A stretch of DNA of 8,896 bases from Microcaldota archaeon. GTDB lineage: Archaea > Micrarchaeota > Micrarchaeia > Micrarchaeales > Micrarchaeaceae. The position numbers were made by a program, and so were the translations under genes. Positions 5,249 through 8,896 of the stretch are shown here, piece after piece (the stretch's first letter is position 1; every line of letters begins with the position of its first letter). The stretch is taken from assembly GCA_021828345.1 (NCBI GenBank), contig JAJZJI010000045.1, forward strand, positions 1 through 8,896, written 5' to 3'. The notes under the pieces are model-generated. The model saw only the letters and a program-made list of their open reading frames with translations, did no database searches and was not told the origin of the DNA.

Positions 5249-5704
5249 TCCCCTCACACAGAATAACAAAATACTGTTACATAGGCGCAATGATATTTTA
5301 TTTCTGTAGGAATAATTTATTTAAAGTTAATATACCTTGATATCTACCATACAATACATAAAAATTTAAGCGTAACATAAATTAAAAATGTAACATCGTC
5401 ACCTTGAATAATGAAATTTTTAACATTTTAACTTAACCAGATTTACCAAATCAACTCTACTAGCGTAAATTAATGTGTTTATATTGATATTTAATGAAAA
5501 AATCACCCACAACCACCTTATTTATGGTAAAAGATTAATTACAGTCATTATTCTGAGGATATTGTAAACAGATCACTTCAATATTTTGATAAAAATAAAG
5601 TGTATATTAACATAAACTTGTAATTATTCTTGTTTGTAGAGCATTAAAAATAGCAAAAGAATCAAATTTTCGACAAAACTTAAACAACACTACAATGAAA
5701 TAAA
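5249..5704 (-). other. gene-free, very AT-rich spacer
   Basis: No frame on either strand looks coding between the rpoP stop and the peptide promoter. The longest short minus frames (for example about 28 codons beginning GTG near 5505) have no supporting composition or homology I recognise. The only pattern I can point to is a direct repeat GTAACAT at 5372-5378 and 5390-5396, 18 bp apart, in an AT-rich context; it could be a regulator site or chance. T-rich minus-strand stretches after 5705 may end rpoP transcription. Confidence 0.5.
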
Positions 5705-5836
5705 TCAATCTGTAGATACTTCCCTTGTTATATTAGGTCTGCTCTTTGTAAATATCTTAGAGCCGCAATAAGGGCATCTAACAAATCCAGCAAAATCCTT
5801 AATCTTCTTTCCGCAATTAGCACAAGTATATGGCAT
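5705..5836 (-). CDS. rpoP: DNA-directed RNA polymerase subunit P (Rpb12)
   Basis: A 43-residue zinc-binding subunit of archaeal RNA polymerase, equivalent to eukaryotic Rpb12, which stabilises the Rpo3/Rpo10 platform and supports open-complex formation. The sequence begins MPYTCANCGKKI, carries CPYCGSKI as the second half of the zinc site (two CxxC pairs, residues 5-8 and 21-24) and continues KSRPNITREV, matching the family's RP-x-x-x-R/K-x-V end. ATG 5836 follows GAGTGAT (5846-5840). It is the last gene of the exosome cluster, 49 bp after the unknown 121-residue gene, and a TATA box in the gap suggests its own promoter. Length is normal for the family. Confidence 0.94.
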   Translation of the reverse strand: MPYTCANCGKKIKDFAGFVRCPYCGSKIFTKSRPNITREVSTD

Positions 5837-5860
5837 GATATCACTCTAATTTATTAACTC

Positions 5861-5872
5861 TAAATATATAAA
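5861..5872 (-). promoter_or_regulatory. TATA box of rpoP
   Basis: The minus strand reads TTTATATATTTA, about 26 nt before GAGTGAT, so a transcript would start right at the ribosome binding site of rpoP. This would give the polymerase subunit expression independent of the exosome operon. Confidence 0.55.
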
Positions 5873-5885
5873 TCTTCTTTAATAA

Positions 5886-6251
5886 CTACTCCTTTCTTGA
5901 CTTTAACCACTTTATGAATTCTTTGTGAAGCTTTGACTTTGAAGTATCGATATTTCTTACCTTGAATGTTGATTTAAGATCATTATCAACCAATTCGAGT
6001 ATTGGGATATAATTATTCATTGGGGTATAATGCACCTCCATCCAATGTATCTTCCCATTCATATAATCTTTAACTACCTCATCACTCATTGGCAGGGATG
6101 AGAAACTAAAGAGTATACTATCACACCAATATAGCGGCATGTTGCCCGCAGGCGTTATGCGCTCGCGAAGTAGATCATTATAATCCACCTCTACAACTTC
6201 ATGTATTATTAGCTCCTGAACAGGAGATACTGATATTTTTATTAAATGCAC
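5886..6251 (-). CDS. unrecognised 121-residue protein in the exosome cluster
   Basis: The family is unknown to me. The protein is soluble and mixed alpha/beta, with an N-terminal strand pair (HLIKISVSPVQELIIHEVVEVDYNDLL), a Trp/Tyr-rich middle (PLYWCDSILFSF and IHWMEVHYTP) and a basic helical end (SKLHKEFIKWLKSRKE) that could contact RNA. There is one Cys and no metal motif. It starts at GTG 6251, 3 bp after the L37Ae stop, with AAGGAT inside the end of the L37Ae gene as ribosome binding site, so translation is probably coupled. In other archaea the neighbourhood of rpl37ae and rpoP may hold an Imp4/Brix protein or Pcc1; I see the signatures of neither. Position suggests ribosome or RNA metabolism, by inference only. 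Confidence 0.85.
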   Translation of the reverse strand: MHLIKISVSPVQELIIHEVVEVDYNDLLRERITPAGNMPLYWCDSILFSFSSLPMSDEVVKDYMNGKIHWMEVHYTPMNNYIPILELVDNDLKSTFKVRNIDTSKSKLHKEFIKWLKSRKE

Positions 6252-6254
6252 CTA

Positions 6255-6491
6255 TTAATCCTTTATGCCCTCAATTAAACGCTTTGATGCCTCTCCGTTA
6301 GGCGTTGTAAGTGTATATGCGCCTCCGGCAAATGTGCGTTCACATCTTCTACATTTCCAAATTCCGGTGCTTATATGTTCCACAGAAACCTTGCCACAGG
6401 ATGGACATTTATACAATGCGATCTTATCCTTTTTAACTGCAGAAAACTGTTTCCTTATTCTTGCTCCGTATCTAACGCTTGAATTTACCAT
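6255..6491 (-). CDS. rpl37ae: large ribosomal subunit protein L37Ae (eL43)
   Basis: A 78-residue zinc-ribbon protein of the 50S subunit. The zinc site is CPSC (residues 29-32) and CRRC (47-50), within YKCPSCGKVSVEHISTGIWKCRRCERTFAGGAYT, the family hallmark including the FAGGAY segment. The N terminus (SVRYGARIRKQ) is the usual rRNA-binding basic arm. ATG 6491 is preceded by GGTG at good spacing. It lies 13 bp after rrp42 and 3 bp before the unknown gene, all in one operon. Confidence 0.96.
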   Translation of the reverse strand: MVNSSVRYGARIRKQFSAVKKDKIALYKCPSCGKVSVEHISTGIWKCRRCERTFAGGAYTLTTPNGEASKRLIEGIKD

Positions 6492-6504
6492 AAAAATACA
6501 CCAT

Positions 6505-7281
6505 TTATTCCTCTAGTATTCTTTTAATCTTTTGATGCTCGCTTAATGAAACATCAATAAGCGACCCGATCTCTTCTGGTTTAAATGAACCACTTAGACC
6601 CTTTTGCATTGCACGAATGCTTATACCGTCTGTGCAGATAGTCACTCTCGCATCAGCCATACCTTCCTCGTTATCATTCATATCAAGAAGCATATAGTTA
6701 TCTATCTTGCCGAATGTGGTTGATGACACAATATTATCAATCTTAAGGCTTTTAACCCTTTCCTCTCTTACTACAAGTCCATTCTCATACTTTGGTATTT
6801 TTGTATCTAAAAGAGCTGCCATTGCAGCCATTGTACTTGCATCGAAAAGATTGCCTCCGAAATTCAAAATATACAAATCTATATAAACGCTCCATACCTT
6901 TTTGTCCTCAAGTACCAAACTCTCTAAATCTATGCAATTGCCAGCGCGTATGCCTCTATCGACAACGCGAGCAAGTTCTATAGACTCGCTAGATGGCGGT
7001 CCTGTCTCATATTCAGGATGCGCAAGTGGTAAAAGTTCAGCGCTTGTTATAAGATTACCCTGATTTGGTGTATCTGGCATTGGATCATCTGGCATTAACT
7101 TTACACCAACTAATACCTTCGTAGTGCCCAAGTCAACCTGTGCAGATCCTTCAGCTTGTGGAAGAACACCACGCGCTATTTTAACCTTTCGCATCTCCAT
7201 AAATGTTCTTGTATCTATTCTTCTATTGTTTTTTAACAATTCCTTGATATGTTCTCCTTTTAATGTGTTTATTATCTCCAT
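6505..7281 (-). CDS. rrp42: exosome complex component Rrp42
   Basis: A 258-residue RNase PH-fold subunit that alternates with Rrp41 in the hexameric ring of the archaeal exosome. It is normally catalytically inactive and contributes RNA binding and ring structure. Visible family features are RRIDTRTFMEMRKVKI near the N terminus, GSAQVDLGTTKVLVGVKL, the acidic Pro-rich strand around MPDTPNQG, ARVVDRGIRAGNCID, ASTMAAMAALLDTKIP, and a C-terminal segment DARVTICTDGISIRAMQKG. The Rrp41-type catalytic Asp motif (DADMPVA) is not present; the corresponding stretch reads DMNDNEEGMADA. Length is typical. ATG 7281 begins 9 bp after the rrp41 stop, and GAGATGAT in that gap acts as ribosome binding site. 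Confidence 0.96.
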   Translation of the reverse strand: MEIINTLKGEHIKELLKNNRRIDTRTFMEMRKVKIARGVLPQAEGSAQVDLGTTKVLVGVKLMPDDPMPDTPNQGNLITSAELLPLAHPEYETGPPSSESIELARVVDRGIRAGNCIDLESLVLEDKKVWSVYIDLYILNFGGNLFDASTMAAMAALLDTKIPKYENGLVVREERVKSLKIDNIVSSTTFGKIDNYMLLDMNDNEEGMADARVTICTDGISIRAMQKGLSGSFKPEEIGSLIDVSLSEHQKIKRILEE

Positions 7282-7290
7282 ATAATCATC

Positions 7291-8037
7291 TCATTCGCTT
7301 TCTGTATTCTTTTTATTTGTTGAATAGTAATTCTCCAGTGCCTTTCTCTGCACTTCATGTATCTTCTTTCCAGCCTCTAATATCATTTCTATTGATTCCT
7401 CATACTGTTTTTTTGTTAGTCCCCCATCCATTTGGAGCAATAGGAGTTCATTATTTCTTGGAGATATTGCAACAGGCATATCAGCATCAGAATAATTATC
7501 TTCTATCTTATTTACATCTATTGCCATATGCTCGCCTATTCGCCCTACAGATACTGAATATATCAGATCGCGCATATGTATTCCAGCATTTGCAAGTGCA
7601 ACAGCAGCGGCCGTTATTCCGGCAGCGCGCGTTCCTCCGTCACTTTGCAAAATTTCCATGAAGATATCTATTTGTGCTCCAGGATAATCATTTAGTATTA
7701 TGACATTCTCAAATGCCTCCTTTGCAACCTTTGAGATCTCTATTGCACGCCTATTAGGACCCGTTCTTCCATGATCCTCAAGTGATGAGAATGGCGCCAT
7801 AGCATATCTGCACTTTATAACAGCCTTTGTCGGGTCCGCAAAATGTTTTGGAACAGCCTCTTTTGGTCCATATACTGCGGCAAGAACCTTATTATTGCCC
7901 CATTCTAGATATGCTGAACCATCAGCATTCTTTAATATGCCAGCCTCTATTTTAAGCTCCCTTAATTCATTAAAACCCCGTCCGTCCAATCGTTTTCCAT
8001 TCTTTAAAAGTTCTGGTTTATTTGATGATGATCCCAT
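7291..8037 (-). CDS. rrp41: exosome complex component Rrp41 (catalytic)
   Basis: A 248-residue catalytic subunit with an RNase PH fold, carrying out phosphorolytic 3'-to-5' RNA degradation and 3' tailing in the cytoplasm. It contains KRLDGRGFNELRELKIEAG, GSAYLEWGNNKVLAAVYGP, GPNRRAIEISK (the RR pair contributes RNA and phosphate contacts), ILQSDGGTRAAGITAA (phosphate-binding loop) and DNYSDADMPVAI with the catalytic Asp. The tail (STNKKNTESE) is disordered. ATG 8037 follows AAGGTAA at good spacing. It lies 28 bp after rrp4. Everything needed for activity with Rrp42 appears intact. Confidence 0.97.
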   Translation of the reverse strand: MGSSSNKPELLKNGKRLDGRGFNELRELKIEAGILKNADGSAYLEWGNNKVLAAVYGPKEAVPKHFADPTKAVIKCRYAMAPFSSLEDHGRTGPNRRAIEISKVAKEAFENVIILNDYPGAQIDIFMEILQSDGGTRAAGITAAAVALANAGIHMRDLIYSVSVGRIGEHMAIDVNKIEDNYSDADMPVAISPRNNELLLLQMDGGLTKKQYEESIEMILEAGKKIHEVQRKALENYYSTNKKNTESE

Positions 8038-8065
8038 TAAATTACCTTTTTATAAAATATTAACA

Positions 8066-8737
8066 TTACTCCCAATCCGTTTTATTATCGCGCTCATTTC
8101 TCTCGCGCTGCTTTTGCAGCTCTTTAAATTCGGGCTTTACAATTCTCTCAAGCAGTACGCGAATGCGCTCTGTGAGACCTGAGGTATGCGCCTCATCCTC
8201 TATAATCTCTATTGCAACCATAGTCGCACTCTGATCTCCACCGCTTATCCATATGGTGCCATTATAACCAACAGCAAGGCGTGAACCCGTTATGCTAGAT
8301 ATGGTTCTGACCATTGTATTCTCTTTTCCTATTACACGCGGCACCTTTGCTGGCTTTATGCTAACTAGTATACCACCATATAGTTTTCTTGGATTTTCAA
8401 GTATAACAGTCTTTCTATCCTCTATATCTCTAACCTTTGCATCAACTATATCGCCTACATTTAATGATAGCTTATCAAATTTTCCCTCGATTATTAATCC
8501 ACGGCCAAAATGCGATAGATCAACCTCGTATACGTGATTTTTTACCATTGTCACAACTCCGACAACAGTATCATTTAATCTTGGTGACCATGCACCCTCT
8601 AGTGGCAATAGATGCCCCGTATCGCTATCCACCATGGTTATTGTTGATGCGTAGGTTTTTCCCTTATCTATATATGTGCCATTAACTCTTTTTGGTATAT
8701 TTGATATTTCATCTCCTGGTATTGCAATCTTCTTCAT
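8066..8737 (-). CDS. rrp4: exosome complex component Rrp4
   Basis: A 223-residue RNA-binding cap subunit that sits over the Rrp41/Rrp42 ring and gives preference for poly(A)-rich substrates. Domains in order are an N-terminal beta region (GDEISNIPKRVNGTYIDKGKTYAS), an S1 domain (about 60-130, with LSLNVGDIVDAKVRDIEDRKTVIL) and a KH domain (about 133-200, PRVIGKENTMVRTISSITGSRLAVGYNGTIWISGG). The KH loop is GKEN rather than the canonical GxxG. The basic C terminus is rich in Arg and Glu. ATG 8737 lies 14 bp after the SBDS stop, with GGAGATG overlapping that gap. The first gene downstream is rrp41, as usual in archaea. Confidence 0.96.
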   Translation of the reverse strand: MKKIAIPGDEISNIPKRVNGTYIDKGKTYASTITMVDSDTGHLLPLEGAWSPRLNDTVVGVVTMVKNHVYEVDLSHFGRGLIIEGKFDKLSLNVGDIVDAKVRDIEDRKTVILENPRKLYGGILVSIKPAKVPRVIGKENTMVRTISSITGSRLAVGYNGTIWISGGDQSATMVAIEIIEDEAHTSGLTERIRVLLERIVKPEFKELQKQRERNERDNKTDWE

Positions 8738-8751
8738 AAAAATACATCTCC

Positions 8752-8896
8752 TTATAAAATTGTTGTTTCTGCCCTTCCTTCCGTTGCCTTATTTATCCTG
8801 TCAAAAAACTCATTCTGTAATCCTGCAGGAAATTCGACAACAACGCGTAAATTGCCATTAGAGAGCCACTCCTCAGATTTTAATCCATAACGCTTT
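8752..8896 (-). CDS. ribosome maturation protein SBDS homologue, C-terminal end (partial)
   Basis: Only the last 47 residues are in the window, and the gene continues past 8896. The visible end reads SEEWLSNGNLRVVVEFPAG followed by LQNEFFDRINKATEG and RAETTIL, matching the SBDS C-terminal domain pattern (W...G.L..V.E.PAG.Q.EF...N..T.G.AE...L). SBDS-family proteins act in late maturation of the large ribosomal subunit. Placement directly before rrp4 is the standard archaeal order and supports the call. Confidence 0.9.
   Translation of the reverse strand, partial: KRYGLKSEEWLSNGNLRVVVEFPAGLQNEFFDRINKATEGRAETTIL

Noticed and set aside
5035..5340. A 101-codon plus-strand open frame from ATG 5035.
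   Set aside because: It lies opposite the Cys-rich peptide and its promoter, has an unlikely composition (many Ile, Phe, Tyr, Ser and Arg without domain pattern) and no upstream promoter or ribosome binding site. The minus-strand reading explains the region better.
5420..5520. Short minus-strand frames in the spacer, one of about 28 codons ending in Lys-Cys, considered as a second precursor peptide.
   Set aside because: Only one Cys, no leader-like segment, no resemblance to the 5029-5187 peptide and no clear ribosome binding site.
6792..6983. Plus-strand open frames across the exosome genes (for example 6792-6983, 7263-7661, 7895-8182, 8292-8537).
   Set aside because: They are antisense shadows of strongly supported rrp42, rrp41 and rrp4 and have no features of their own.
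1..8896. CRISPR arrays, insertion sequences, integrases or tRNA-borne attachment sites.
   Set aside because: No regularly spaced repeats, transposase-like frames or terminal inverted repeats were seen, and no duplicate of the tRNA-Arg 3' end occurs downstream.

Overview
This is an archaeal chromosome segment. The evidence is an exosome gene set (SBDS, Rrp4, Rrp41, Rrp42) joined to ribosomal protein L37Ae and RNA polymerase subunit P, a stand-alone histone-fold protein, an archaeal-type GluRS relative, a C/D box guide RNA, TATA boxes about 25 nt ahead of starts, and GGTGA-type ribosome binding sites. The lineage cannot be fixed from the window. It is AT-rich and euryarchaeal in gene content; a Thermoplasmata-like or small DPANN-type archaeon would fit, but that is inference.

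Layout. Positions 1-1450 hold tRNA-Arg(UCU), a short FKBP-type prolyl isomerase, an unrecognised 175-residue protein and a thioredoxin. Positions 1590-2641 hold a C/D box sRNA in the leader of a histone-fold gene, a zinc-ribbon protein lying in the same frame as the histone behind a TAG stop, and a PRC-barrel protein. Positions 2753-5250 (minus strand) form an AT-rich accessory block with three genes read in order: a small Cys-rich peptide (5029-5187), a radical SAM protein with a shortened SPASM/Twitch C terminus, and a GluRS-like enzyme that ends where the anticodon-binding domain should begin. Positions 5249-5704 carry no convincing gene. Positions 5705-8896 (minus strand) are the exosome cluster, read SBDS > rrp4 > rrp41 > rrp42 > rpl37ae > unknown 121-residue gene > rpoP.

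How the genes work together. The exosome cluster couples 3'-to-5' RNA processing and decay with ribosome maturation, a ribosomal protein and a polymerase subunit, as in many archaea. The sRNA's D guide is complementary to a tRNA anticodon arm containing CUCAAGA and places the methylation on C34 of tRNA-Leu(CAA). Its position directly before the histone ribosome binding site suggests shared transcription.

The most novel part is the peptide/radical SAM/GluRS-like trio. It looks like a ribosomally made, post-translationally modified peptide (RiPP) pathway in which an aminoacyl-tRNA synthetase catalytic core has been recruited. The peptide lies opposite a longer spurious plus-strand frame and is easily missed. 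Its start codon is uncertain, and both enzymes are C-terminally short, so decay must be considered as an alternative to a working system.
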